A stretch of 29,508 nucleotides of DNA from Oppiella nova. Its lineage: Eukaryota; Arthropoda; Arachnida; Sarcoptiformes; Oppiidae. Shown here in pieces: positions 10,542 to 23,130 of the stretch (positions are counted from its first letter, which is position 1; each line of letters opens with the position of its first letter). A program made the position numbers and the translations under genes. The notes under the pieces were generated by a model. That model searched no databases. It saw only the letters and a program-made list of their open reading frames with translations, and had not been told where the DNA came from. Location: assembly GCA_905397405.1 (NCBI GenBank), contig CAJPVJ010000277.1:1-29508 (forward strand), in the 5' to 3' direction.

Positions 10542-12196
10542 AAAGTAATTTTTCAAAATAACATTAATGCTAAATATGAAAAGAAAATGCAAAAAAAAGT
10601 TGAAAATTACATTAAAAGCCCATAATTATAAGCACACAAACTGTTGGCGCATTTCATTCAATCAATTTCTCTAAGAGATAATAGCAATAAATCAAAAGCT
10701 TTTGTCATCCGATGCCTCCGTATATGTGTCTGTCTCTCACATTTTTGTTGTTTTCAACCAATTTTCGTCACATTAACTCTTAATTCCTTGTCATTCGTCT
10801 CATCACATCGACTCCATTGTGTCAAACAATAACAATACACTTTGCAGGGGAACGGCTATTCAACTCGTCTTTTATTATTTATTCGCTTTTATGTATTGAT
10901 TATAATTTATGTGAAAATTAATTCACTTTTTTACTGTAAGAAAAGCTTTTAAAGAGTCAAATTCACATAAATTAATTTGCAATAAATTTCTATTCAAAGG
11001 CAAATTGAAAATAAAACTCAAAACTTTGTATAAACTTTGAGCCCCTATGATATCATATTTGTAAGCAAAGTGTGAGCCCTTCCCCTCGACTCCAGACTCG
11101 CACTTATATTTCATGCGAAGCCATAGGAAAGACATGTAATTTGAGGTGTTTTTGGACTCAATTATAATAATAAGTAATGTTTGCAAAGAAAGTGTACTCT
11201 CTTTCCGAAACTCATTTATCTAAGCGTTTATTTCCAGCACTATTCTGTCAACTCTTGAATTACAAATCGCTGCAAACAGTGATAAACTGGTATAAAATGA
11301 GTGCATTTCTTGCACTTAAACTGTTGGAAGTCTACAAACTATAGACATATTAAAAACTCATCAAAATTATGTGATTATATCGTTTCGAGGATATGGATCT
11401 CTAATCACACCCGTGCTCTCTCTTTCCCCTGACTATAGTCTACATGTGCTCATAATTTTTGTGTTACACTCTATTGCAGAATATCTTTTTGTTACTAACA
11501 AACAAATTATTCAATAGTCATACGAAAAAGGTTTTATTTAATGTTATGATAATTTATAATGATACGAGAATTCATGTGTGAAATAAATTCATAATTAGCT
11601 TATAATTAACAGCACTAATGGTTGGGACAAAGTTTTTGTTGCTTTCGCTTTTTTAAACAATTTAAAGCCCCTTGTCGAAATAGATATTAACTTATATGGT
11701 GATACAAAATTGTAATATGCCGGTGCAATCATAAGCCGGTGCATCAAATAAAAAACAATTACATTTTAATATTGAAATTCTATTACATTGCATAATCTCG
11801 TAAATATGCAACAAAATTTAGCATAAAAACTATATTAAATTAAAATTTGATGACTACATAACCTGTAAGAGTATGACTAAACAAGTTGTATGAAAATGAT
11901 ATTATATTTGGTATTCTTTCCATTCAGTGGTATTTAATGTACGGATACATTAATAGCCATTATTAACAAACCTTAAAATAAGATAATCATTTATATAGCT
12001 ATAACAGATATGCATTAAATATGCTCATAAGATTATAAATTCAAAGGATTACTCGACATTTAAATTCATAAATATTTTACGTGTGTCACAAAAGTCAACA
12101 TAAATTCACAGAAGTTTGATGTAATAATCCTTGTGTAAGAAATATATTGCCTAACAATTGCTAAATAAGAAAACATTTAAGTGCAATATATGGCCA

Positions 12197-12208
12197 GTGA
12201 GTGAGTGA

Positions 12209-12255
<47 letters not shown>
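12197..12255. repeat. Compound (GTGA)n(GT)n(GA)n microsatellite
   Basis: Three motifs follow one another: GTGA repeats, then a GT run to about 12228, then a GA run to 12255. It is the only long GT tract in the window, and one of three long tracts outside the A repeats and palindrome that are purine-rich on the + strand. Confidence 0.97.
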
Positions 12256-14385
12256 GCTTGAGTGGTGTTACGGTGAATGATCTAATCCAAGGCTTTTCAA
12301 TGTTTTCATTTTATGCAATCATTTTCTTTGACGATACGCTGAGTTTAACATTTGGTTACAACGAATAAATGTCTCATTTCGTCATCCATTGCATAGACTG
12401 TGCTATTGTTGTGATGAATAGTTTGTGAGAAATAATGCAAACATATCTGAGAGACAAACACATATCGCATATGAGAATCAATTGTAGCGAACAATACTTG
12501 TTTGCAATGAATGGACAGATCATTGATATTATAATATTCTTTACAATATATGCAACGCTTTATTTGCTAACCTATCCTATTATCTCAATAGTGAGCTATT
12601 TTTTATTATGTTTTATGCATTAATAAGTTATAAAAACATATCCATTGAACAATATATTATAACAAACTTATTTCATGACAATTAAAATATAATTTTATTT
12701 TTCTGTTTGTCAGACAAACATATGATTTCACTTTATTATAATATTTATAGCAATACTGTGCATTGGGTATCATAGTTTATCATCAAACGGTTATTATCTC
12801 TTGTTTTTGTATAATTTATTTTTATTAAACAAAGTCATAAGATTTCTATCAAATGTTATAATAATTAAACCTAACTTTTATTGAATAATAATGAATTGAA
12901 ATGTGTGTAACATTTGCTAAGCTATTAATTTTTATTAAGTATAATATATGATATACTTTCTAATGTTGATATATCCGCATAATAGCCATTAAATTATATA
13001 AAAATATTATTCTCAAAAATAATAAAAATATATTTACTATATTTATGATAAGATTCACACAAATAAAAATACTTAGAAATGTTTATATAATTTACTCAAT
13101 TTTTTTATCATATAATCAATTATTTACTCAAAACAAGTTTATCGGCACAAACTAATATTTTCAAAAATATATTTGTTGTGTATGAATATTTATGTCAATT
13201 GAATATTTATAGATAGCAAGCAGATTAATTAATTAAGTTAATGACAAATTTTAGCAAATTATTGCAGTTATATTTGACAGTTGCTTAAAATTATTCAAAG
13301 GTCCGGGTCATTCTTCCCGACCGATACTCTGAACCTTTAAAATCAGTTTTTAATCATTAAATTAGTTTTGATTTTAATTCAAAATACCTTTAAATTAATA
13401 TAATGTAAAATTTACACTTTAATTTGTAATGTAATTTGTAATTGTACTTATAATCAGTTTAAAAGAAACATATATAATTAAACATTTTGTATAAAATTTA
13501 TAAACAAAAATAATATATTCTTAACATATTTACAAGAGAAAATTAGAATTTATTCAATTTTCAATGTGTGAATTATTTAAACTAATTAATATTTTAAAAT
13601 ACAAATAACTAACTAAAATATTTTAGCTATTATAAAAAAAACTTAATTAAGCTTAATAACAATTATACGCTATATACGCTTAAATGTATATTTCCATGTT
13701 ATTATGTTATTCTGCATTTTATTATCTGAGTTTTGATAACGTTTAGTTACTTTAATATATTTATCAAAATATGCAAACAAATTGTTTGAATTGAGATACT
13801 GTAAGAATAATATAGAATTTCTCATATTATATGATTAACTGTATAAAATACAAGTTAAAAATATATTTCTAATTTGTCATAAATAATTTTTGTATAATAA
13901 AAGAGTAAGAAAACAAAACTTACAATCTAACATTCAGTATATTACCTAGTATATTCAATGTATTTATGTGAGAATTAATAAGTGCGTACAGAAAGGACAA
14001 AGGACATTTATCAGAAGGAATAGCGTTATAAAAGTAAGAATTTGTTTATTTTCCAAATATCTTCATAACCTTAAGTTTTCATAATTTTCAATTAATCCAT
14101 TAGTTGCTCATATGTTTATGTTATGTTAATTGTTATTCAGATAAGTTTTATCCATTAAAATAAGTTATATATAGTGAAATTATTTTTAGTAAACTTGACA
14201 GGATAAACAAATAAGTCTATTTTAGAGGTTTCTTTACAAAACACTGAAAACGCCTTACGTTTTACGTGTTATGATAGTTGAAAAACGAGTAACATTTGCG
14301 GTATTATATAATGTGTTGTGTATATTATATACTGTGCACACCATTACATACCAGTGACCAGATTTCCTGTTTTTGTGTAACAGTC

Positions 14386-14410
14386 CTCTCTCTCTCTCTC
14401 TCTCTCTCTC
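14386..14410. repeat. (CT)n microsatellite
   Basis: A pure 25-base tract that follows CAGTC and precedes CGCAC. Confidence 0.97.
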
Positions 14411-15260
14411 CGCACAAAATCATTGCGTTTTACTGTTTTTGCCAAAAGTTTATAATATACTGACGAAAAAAAGTGAACCGACGACTAAACAAATCACTGG
14501 TTGTGTTGTGTTTAGAGACAAAGTTTGGAGTGTTTTACAGAAAACACTGTTTTGTTTAATTTTTGCCTCTTTTATAATATCTTCTGAAGAAAAGTATTTT
14601 AAAAAGTAATAAAAAGTTTTTTTGTCTAAACTTTTAGCTCGCAATCTGGACGCGAATTAGCAGTGAATTATGTGTTACAAAGACCCGGTGCTCTGTGTCT
14701 TAACATATAATAAAAAGAAGTAATAAAATAAATAAAAATAAAATAATTTGAGAGATAGGATAAAAATAAATATTGTTCCCAATTTTGTAGGGCATTAAAA
14801 ATGTCAAATTGAGAGAAAAGGTTTGCTTCGCAAACAAACGTAAGGCTCGTATGTATTTTCTTTTGACTGTAGTTTTGAGACAGTATTTCATTTCATTTTT
14901 ATATATTTTCCAGTTTTGTGTATAAAGAAAATCTTTTGTTTATCTTATATTTGGTTTTAAAATTCAATTCCCATTCAATAAATATTAAATAAATAATTTT
15001 TTTGCCAGACAAACCAAAATTTCTAAAATGGTTTTATATTATAATATGTAATATTTTTTATGCTGTAGTTATATTCGTTTAAAAATCATATTTGCAACAA
15101 TTTTGATTTTGCTTGATAACAAGTTGGTAAACATATTACTTAAGTAGTAATTTTTTGGTATATATTTATTCCGGTAGTAATGAATCAAATTAATTAATAG
15201 GTATAAAGTATCAGGGAGAGTCTAATGATAAGTGTTTAAGTGGAAAATAATTTGGTGTTT

Positions 15261-15934
15261 AGTTTGTCTGAGTTATGAGATCCTCGAGAAAGACACCAAA
15301 AATTGGTTGAACTGACAGACAGACGGTTCTCTCGTATAAACAATACTCTGATATATATTCAGCATTTGATTTACACGACCGTAGAGTCACTCACTGTATA
15401 AGACAGACACGAGTGGCGCAGAGTTTGCTCACAACAGGCATTACCACCACAACCCCCGACCATTCACTCCAACTGGATCTGTATGTGCACTGTATCTGTA
15501 CGTTGAGATACCAGTGTTATTCGGTGTGAGTGATCTCGAAGGCAACATACCGTTCCTCTCTCTCATACATACTCTTCCCATAACATTGCGTTTCATAACC
15601 AATTCATTGAGTCGTTTGCTTACGTATGCCATCAAAGTGTGTGAACAGTACTACTCCTATGCTCTCTGTCTATGAGTTTTGATTATTCGAGTAATTAATT
15701 GATTAATCAAAATATTTTATTATTTGTCACTAACTCTCCGAACATAAGACTTCGTAATTTGAGTGCAATTTATTGGTGTTTGCGTTGGAATTATTGCATT
15801 GCAAACAACTTTTGGACAAAAGTTTGCAAACTTTTTCGTGCTTATTATAACTCATATTAAGTTCATTGATAACATTTAAAGTGTTTCCTGACTCTTTTGG
15901 ATTCAATCTTATCATTCATTGGACACAATCAGTG
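15261..15934 (+). promoter_or_regulatory. Less AT-rich island: possible promoter plus non-coding first exon
   Basis: From about 15270 to 15660 the sequence is clearly richer in G and C than its surroundings. It carries TATAAGA at 15397-15403 with pyrimidine-flanked CA dinucleotides about 30 bases downstream (15428 region), as in TATA promoters. At 15935 lies GTAAGT preceded by CAGTG, a near-consensus + strand donor, so a transcript could start near 15428 and be spliced at 15934. The interval has stops in all + frames, so the exon would be untranslated. The minus-strand open frames here (15441-15635, 15730-15915) show no family. Alternatives are an intronic enhancer of the Wnt gene or chance. 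Confidence 0.25.
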
Positions 15935-18900
15935 GTAAGTTTTTAAACATAAATAGTAAACATTTTTTATAATGTAAGAAATACTTATTTCCTATTTACG
16001 GATGAGGTTTTGCTGACACATCTGACAAATTAGACAATTTTTGGTTTACATTCAGTTCAGAGTTTTTTTTGAAAATAATAAGAAAAACAATCTATTAATA
16101 ATTTTATATTACTTTTCATTTTTACTTAATTTACTTTAGTTTATTCAATGAAAAATGTATAAATAATTATTATATAAGCCAGACTAAATACATTTTACTT
16201 GGATAATTTTATCCCAATTGTAATTAACAGTCATATATTTTAGATCAAATAAATTACTTTGTTATAATCTAATTTAAGTGTATAAATTATGATTTGTATT
16301 AACGAGTAAGTAAATGTCAAATCATTTTGTGTTACTTATAATGATTATAAAGTTATTTTACATCCAAACAAATCCATACAAAATACTCAAAGTTTGTGAA
16401 AATATCGTATAAATATAAAGTCAATTGAATTTATTGTTCAGTTATAATGAGTTCAAATCAAATTCAATTGAATAGAGCCCACAGTTTAAGGGCTGATTGA
16501 GAACAGTATTGAGACAATGGGTCATAACTGTGGTGCCATTAAATTAAGTGCAATGAATGGGAATTTTCCAATTGTGGAGATTAACCAAAATTCAATCAAT
16601 AATCCCGGTGTTGGTCATCCCTGTGTCGGTTAAATGTATTTTTGCTCGCAATCAAAAATCTCAGACAAATACACAACCTCAAACTTTTTTAAAGTCGTGT
16701 GTTTTTGGGATATATTTTTTGATCTCAAGACATGACATGACATCAAATGATTTATATGACATACTCTTTGTGTGATTGTCTCACTATTCTGTAAATTACT
16801 TTTTCCTTTGTCTTAACTAAAGGCAGAAATACTTTTATTTTTTTGTACAGAATTTTCAGAGCTTTAGGTACTCTTGAGAGGGACCGAGAAGTTTAAAACA
16901 AATAATTCTGTTATTCGTTATGTTTTGTATCCAAAAAAATAGTGACTGTTTTTGACATTATTTTTATTTTTTCGTCTGAAGTCTCGGGATTTAATCTCAT
17001 CTCTCCTTCTCTTAACTTCTTTTAAGATTTAATTTTTTGTCTCTATTTGCGAATCTCTCTCTCTCTCTCTCTCTCGTGAGTTTTTATAGTAGAAAATAGT
17101 TTACATTTAAACCTCTTTCTCTTCTGTCTCTCACTTCACTTTCCCTCTACTTATACGCCGTTTATATTCCCTTTGCTTTTGAATTAAAGATTACCTGAAT
17201 TTAAGTCTCAAAATAAGTTTTAGGCTCAGATTAAACTGATCCCTCAGTTTCTCTCTCCTTATTCTCGCAGCAAATCGTTTTCTCTCTTTAAGATTGTATT
17301 TATATTTATATTTAAATATAAACACCAATCCCTTTGACCCCCACTTAACACTTGGCTTCAAATTTAAGTCTTTCTTATATAAAAGAAATCCCACTTTTGA
17401 TTGAATTGATTTAAAAATATAAATAAAATCAATTCATCCCATATAATTTATGTTTCATTTAATGTTGTGATTTATTATATAGCTAACGAAATGCATTTAA
17501 ATATAACTCATATCCAAATATAAAAGATTGTGAATCACTTTTTATATAAATTAAATTTATTTTTAGAAAATTTATACCTTTTTTATATGTTTATACATCA
17601 TACACAGTACATATATAAATATATATTTGTCAATATTTTTAGAAACTCGGTTAAGACTCTTAACAAAATTATAATGCATTCAATTTTTAGATTAAAATCT
17701 TGTTTTTTGATTGCAATTTATTTTAAGACCATTTCATTCACTACTTTATACACTCACTATATTTCTTACTCCGAATTCATGTTTATATTACATAGACTTT
17801 AATCTAATTATTACCAAAAACCCAAATTAAAAATCAAAACACTTTTTTCAATACACTTTTTATGTTGTTATTAAAAATGAGTTTTTTGACACCTGTTTGG
17901 TAAATGAGATACACTTACCAGTACTGTAACTGTATTAAGTTACAGATTTATATCGAAAACATTTTAGATTAAACTTTCAAAACTTATTCAGCCATTGGAT
18001 TTATTCCGAAACATATTAGTTAACCCTAAAATAACAATAATTATGTGAAACCTATTTTTAATTTCTTTTATTTGCTAGTTTATTGTCGTTTATTGTCTAG
18101 TAAACTTGATATAAATATATCACAATATTGTGTTACGCACAGTAGTCAATAGTCGTATGAAAAACAGCAACAAAATTGTAAATCTCTGCCAATTAATGAC
18201 ATTTTTCAAAATGTTTTGTATAGTTTAAATGTCATTAAAATAGGGATTTTTGGCAATCTATCAAAAGTCATTTGAAACATCAAAGACCTCTTTGGACGCA
18301 TAATATGTGTCTCTTTAATGGGAAAAGAGGTCAAAATCAAAGCCATTTCTGCTAATGATTTCAAATTGAGTTATATTTTGAGTCAAAAATTATGATCACT
18401 TCATATGCCATATTGATGTCAAGAAATGTTTCAATTAATCTATTAATTTTGCTCATATTTTGTCAGTTTTACGAGTTAATTCATGAAAATGTGAATAAAC
18501 TGAAAACTATCTAAATTTAGATAAACTTATTTGCAAATACTAACAGATTTGTCTCATATTTAATAGCATTGAACTATAATCTAACGACAAAATAAATGTT
18601 ATAGATTTGTTTTGTTAATAAAACAATTATTGTTTTCAAACACTATTATTCAATATCCTAGTGCAGTATTACAAACCTATCAATATAAGTGAAATATTTT
18701 CAAAAATTTTTTTGTCTGTTTTTGTGAATTTCCTATTCTTTATTTAAAAAACATAAAAACCGAGTTTCAAACCGGACTCACCCAATGATATCATTAATAA
18801 AATGTCTATATTTGCAGAGATGTGCAAAATGGGTGATACTGTACTGTATATTGAATAACAGATAATAAATGATAATTTTTGTAAATATACAGCATTTATA

Positions 18901-19139
18901 TAAATATTAAACTATTTATTAATAATTAAAATGTTTATATTAATTTACTAAGATCCTATTTATAATTTTGTAAACTAATAAAAGATTTTGATATACATTT
19001 GAATTTAGTCTACTTTGCTTAGTTGTGTAATTAATTATTATAAAATAACTTTATTATTTAAAAATGTTTCCTTTGAAGGAGTTCTAAACTTTTTGTTGCC
19101 AATCATTATAATAAAATATATTTCTAAAATGTATGATTA
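15935..19139. other. Intron-like AT-rich stretch, no genes seen
   Basis: This stretch is non-coding in appearance in all frames. It includes a (TC)n tract at 17054-17075 and a CT-rich zone around 17000-17300. That zone reads open on the minus strand (17191-17394) only because it lacks stops. One kappaB-like 11-mer, GGGAATTTTCC, is at 16559-16569. Confidence 0.6.
17054..17075. repeat. (TC)n microsatellite
   Basis: A 22-base TC tract inside a broader pyrimidine-rich zone (about 16995-17160). Confidence 0.95.
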
Positions 19140-19422
19140 ATATTGCACTGAACCGGCTGTTAATTATTCAGACGGGTGCCCAAAAATTGTCTCCTCCACC
19201 AGTCTGTCAGTGCTGTTTGTATTATGAGATAAACTGACGGCAAGTTTGGTTTAAAAGAGATTTCTATTATTGCGGTAAATGAGGAACTGAGCACTGAATG
19301 GCATTTTTGAGTTCAAGATTACGTATATAACCGGCTCTTATGCTAAAGATTACGAGGAAATATCCAATAAAGGGTAATATTGTGTGTTCGAGAGGGGAAT
19401 GGGAGGCATACATGTCATGAGA

Positions 19423-19460
<38 letters not shown>

Positions 19461-19560
19461 CGTGAGAGTTTGACCATTAAAAATAGTGCTATTTTTGTAT
19501 TTCATGCCTTCAGGGCTTCCTATTTGAAACGAGTTCTGATGTTTCACTAGTTTTTATAAA
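19140..19560. other. Less AT-rich island, function unknown
   Basis: The sequence from about 19147 to 19340 is richer in G and C than its flanks. It includes ACCGGCTG and GACGGGTGCCC and is followed by a (GA)n tract. It is non-coding in all frames, apart from a 65-codon minus-strand frame (19350-19547) that is largely translated (GA)n and is discounted. It could be an intronic regulatory element, which is inferred only from composition. Confidence 0.25.
19419..19456. repeat. (GA)n microsatellite, one interruption
   Basis: A 38-base purine tract with a GGG interruption near 19425. It has the same motif as the (CT)n tracts but on the opposite strand. Confidence 0.97.
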
Positions 19561-20037
19561 TAATACCAAAATGTTAGCCAACACTCTATGTTTAGCTCCG
19601 GTGTATATATCTGTGCTGTTTTGTTAAATAATTGGTTATTTTTATATAAAACATTTTATTGTTAATCAAGTTTTTATTAATTATTTGCTTTGAAAAGTAA
19701 GTTTTACAACATTGATTGTCTACACATTATGTCTGTTTCTTATAAGTTAGAAATGTCTATGAATTTCAAACTTTATAATTTTAGATTATTAATTCATTTC
19801 ATACTGTATATTGTGCATTTAATATAAAATTTATTTTTGTTATATAAACTTTAATATTTTATGGAATATTTAATATTTTAAAACTGTTATACTATGTAAT
19901 TATCATATATGTCAAATGATGTCTATTTTAATTTATTTTATAAATATAAATATATTATTAATAAAATCAGTTTTTAGGACAAATTTGGAAATTTTAATTT
20001 CAAATGTACGCTACACTGATATTTATTATACAATTTA

Positions 20038-20041
<4 letters not shown>

Positions 20042-20074
<33 letters not shown>
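20042..20074. repeat. (CT)n microsatellite
   Basis: A pure 33-base tract. Confidence 0.98.
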
Positions 20075-20077
<3 letters not shown>

Positions 20078-20912
20078 TTATAAACGATTATCCATTAAAA
20101 CCATTTAGAAACTAAATCTCAAGTGATTTCAATTATTTATTATTATTGGATTCAATTGGAGACAATTCTATTGAAAATATCATTAACTAAAACACATAAA
20201 TATCCAGAAGACATACAAAACACTTTTGAATAAATTATGTGTTCGTATTAATTCACTATTTAATTATAATTTATTTGCAAATCGTATATAAGTAATTACG
20301 GATATAATATAATACATAAAACTTTCTCTTCACTTAATCTTCACTTTATTTTTGTTTTATAATTAAAATCTCAAAGCCAATTATACCAATATACGAGTAA
20401 ACAATGATTGTACAAACCCTTATACTATGTCTGGAGTAACCGGAAAACCTCTCTGGTTTAATTAATCCAAAACTTATTTTTATTTAAATTTTAATTAATC
20501 TAATATTTAAAGGAAATGCTTATAATATATTTATTGCATTAAAAATGAGACCAAGTTAAATGTAATTCATAACTACAGTAATTGTATCATGAATTTGGTT
20601 CGAGCCTTATAGTTTAAATTCAATGTTTGTCTCAAATCATATTAAATATAACTCTTTGCAATTTTATGTGAATAGTAAGACTTGTTTAATAAGTAGAGTA
20701 CGTACTCGTAGGGGGGTGGGCTTCAAATCAAAATATATAACATATATATATTGAAACTGTTTTATCACTTAACATAATATTATATTATATATAATAACTT
20801 ATATAAAGATCTTTTCATTAAATGTGTTGAATGAGAAAATCTCATCAAATATTTATAACATTAGACACAAAACATTACATAAATATATCGGTTTATTCTT
20901 TGGAGATAATAA

Positions 20913-20990
20913 CCCAAAGTTCAGTCATATAATATAACTTATATTAGTCTAATAACCGATTCATAATAATCTAATATTTTTTATAAGTTT
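20913..20990 (+). repeat. Direct repeat, first copy (matches the last 78 bases of the window)
   Basis: From CCCAAAGTTCAG to TTATAAGTTT this segment is identical base for base to 29431-29508. The left flanks differ (AGATAATAA here, CACACACA there), so 20913 is a real breakpoint of the homology. The right end cannot be placed because the second copy runs off the window. The spacing between copies is 8518 bases. Confidence 0.97.
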
Positions 20991-22149
20991 GTCACCATAA
21001 TTGTTTTGCAGTACTGTCTGTTCGTAATTGAATTTTTTTATAGGAATCGTATTAATGTTTTGTTATTTGATTTTCACTTTTTAAAAAAGGTGTAATTGAA
21101 AATCAATTATTATTATAATTAAATTTCCTTTTAATCTCATATACCTGTACAGCATAATGCATTGCAATCAATTTATACAATAATTGTATAACAACACAAA
21201 ACTAATTCAACATAAAAACATATTTTCTTGTATTCAACCAAATGATAGCAATTTCTTTTTGGATTACATTTGCCAACAGAAGGTATATCTGATGTAAGAG
21301 TGATTAGAGTAATACAATATTGTATGTCATGAAAATATGTTATGAAATGAAAAAACAATTGTTCAATATTAAATATTTTGTTTATTTTAGATAACAAATT
21401 GATTTTAAAATATAAAAATTAAATTGTATATAATATGTACATTTATGTTTGTCAATTTCTCAATTTTTTTAAATAACATATTATGTAACATTAATGTATC
21501 GGTTATTGATTAAAACTAGTTTTATATGTATTATTGAGACAAGTACATTTGTACAATGAGCCCTACTTTGTTAATATGTTTAAACAATTTTTTGATTGAA
21601 TCTCTGAAGGCTAGAAAAACACCGAAACAAATGTCGCCACTTTTTAAAATTAAACCTAAAATTAAATCTTTTGAATTGAGTTTCGGTCTAATTATTTAAG
21701 TACAAAATATGTATAACTCATTGCTTACTGAACTTCAGACAAAAGTTCAATTTATTTAACAGCAAATATTTTAGCTTAATTATAATAGTTTATTAATTGT
21801 AATTTAAAATAATTTGAAATAAATAAAAAAGTGAAATTTTTAACAAGTCTGTAAAGAGATTTCAAATTTTAATAGATTAAGTTTCATTTTATATTAATAA
21901 ATATTACTGTTGCGTTTATATTAAAAAGTATAAATATCTGTGATAATTAAATTTGTTTATAATTTTATTTATAACTTTAAAACAATACGTTTTGAATCCT
22001 AAGAGATTTTTTCATTTCATGAATAATTGATAAAAAAATGAAAAAATTTAATATGAAACTAAATCATTTTAACATTAATTTAATTTTAGTTTTATATTCA
22101 GTTTGTATTGTATAAAAATGTTAGAAACGGCTATAAAATGAATAATGAT

Positions 22150-23130
22150 ATCGAGTTTTATGTGCAAACTCTCTCTCATCTGTTTGTATGATAAATGATT
22201 TTGTGCTCCACTTGTTTGCGATGTTTAAAACGTGGCCCCGATTTCATTAAATGGCGTGAGAAATAGAAATATGATTCACTCGTCACCAGAAAACATAAGG
22301 TTTCCTAATATTAAGAGAGACGGAGGAGAGAGAGAGAGAGAGAGAGAGAGCTGATGGAGTGCGAGAGTTAGAGAAATGAATGCAATTTATGGCATAACAG
22401 AGCAAAAGAATGGATAGATCTGTGCGTCCAATAGACTATCCATTGGATGTATTTATAGGAATCACGTATTATATTGTATTTACTTCTCAACACAAATAGA
22501 GCACACATTGAGCGCATAGAGGCTGACAGTCCCTCTGCCCCCTAATCACAAGTTGATCCTTGTTTTGGCTCATATTTTCGCCCATTTCTCTCTCCATCGC
22601 TCTCTCTTCTAGTGATCATTCATTTGAGCCGTGACTGACTGCACAGCCATACATACATACATACCATTCCTGTCTCTGTATTCTATAAGAACTGGTATTG
22701 TCTGGGAATTTTCTACATCCCTCTCCCTTTTTATATCCATCTTTGTTTTCAAAGCGTATTAGATCTGAAAAACATAACATTAAACCGAAACCAATACTCG
22801 TCGAGACATTAGCAGACAATCTCTATCGGAACGGTATGTGTGTGTGGATGGTATGGATAGGTTTGTGTGCTCTCACGTAATATTTATATACAAAATAAAT
22901 ATGAGTCCAAAAATATATATATTAGAGACACAGAGAAGTGGCTCATCCTCTCACCGACTCTTATCCTCTTGAAAGCCATCACACATTCAATTCACTCTCT
23001 CCTCTCGTTTTTCGATGCATTCTCTCTATTATTACTGCAATTCATATCAACTCTTATTTTGATGGCAGCGATAGTCACCGAAAAATTTTCAGTCCATATT
23101 ATCTGACATTTCGATGGATTTTATGTAAAT
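22150..23130. other. Less AT-rich island with (GA)n, possible regulatory or untranslated region
   Basis: Several overlapping 60-80 codon open frames appear here on both strands because stops are rarer, but none resembles a protein family. A good polypyrimidine tract with an AG at 22611-22612 and a donor-like GTATGT at 22834 could bound a 221-base exon. All three + frames of that interval contain stops, so any such exon would be non-coding. A CATA tetranucleotide run lies at about 22648-22664. An intronic enhancer or a lncRNA/5' UTR exon are both possible. Confidence 0.25.
22326..22350. repeat. (GA)n microsatellite
   Basis: A pure 25-base GA tract preceded by GAGACGGAG. Confidence 0.97.

Larger units (their letters stand above)
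8304..15260. other. Downstream intron of the Wnt-like gene, AT-rich, no genes seen
   Basis: This is about 7 kb of stop-rich AT sequence with (CT)n or compound dinucleotide tracts at 8441-8473, 9608-9647, 10507-10540, 12197-12255 and 14386-14410. The following Wnt block, which usually carries CKCHGVSG, was not found on the + strand. Scattered 60-90 codon open frames (for example 8585-8788, 10923-11186, 12435-12623) have AT-driven composition and no recognisable domain. The last of these has a hydrophobic C-terminal half, but runs of Ile, Phe, Leu and Tyr are what AT-rich DNA encodes by chance. Confidence 0.65.
19561..22149. other. Intron-like AT-rich stretch, no genes seen
   Basis: This stretch is stop-rich in all frames. 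It contains the (CT)n tract at 20042-20074 and the segment 20913-20990 that is repeated at the right end of the window. A box-B-like GGTTCGAGCC near 20598 has no matching A box or cloverleaf around it. The minus-strand open frame at 21173-21397 is unremarkable. Confidence 0.6.

Noticed and set aside
12435-12623. 62-codon open frame with a hydrophobic C-terminal half
   Set aside because: Ile/Phe/Tyr/Leu richness is expected from AT-rich DNA; there is no conserved motif and no composition shift around it.
15441-15635. 64-codon minus-strand open frame in the less AT-rich island
   Set aside because: No recognisable family; fewer stops are expected in this composition, and the + strand signals (TATA, donor) fit a non-coding reading better.
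16559-16569. Single kappaB-like GGGAATTTTCC
   Set aside because: One isolated match with no cluster, conservation or composition support.
19190-19245. Possible miRNA-like hairpin around CTGTCAGT ... ACTGACGG
   Set aside because: Pairing is limited to about 7-8 bases with mismatches beyond; no match to a conserved miRNA seed known to me.
20590-20610. tRNA B-box-like GGTTCGAGCC
   Set aside because: No A box at the proper distance and no cloverleaf stems in the AT-rich flanks.
22613-22833. Possible coding exon bounded by good splice sites
   Set aside because: All three + frames contain stop codons within the interval, so it cannot be a coding internal exon.
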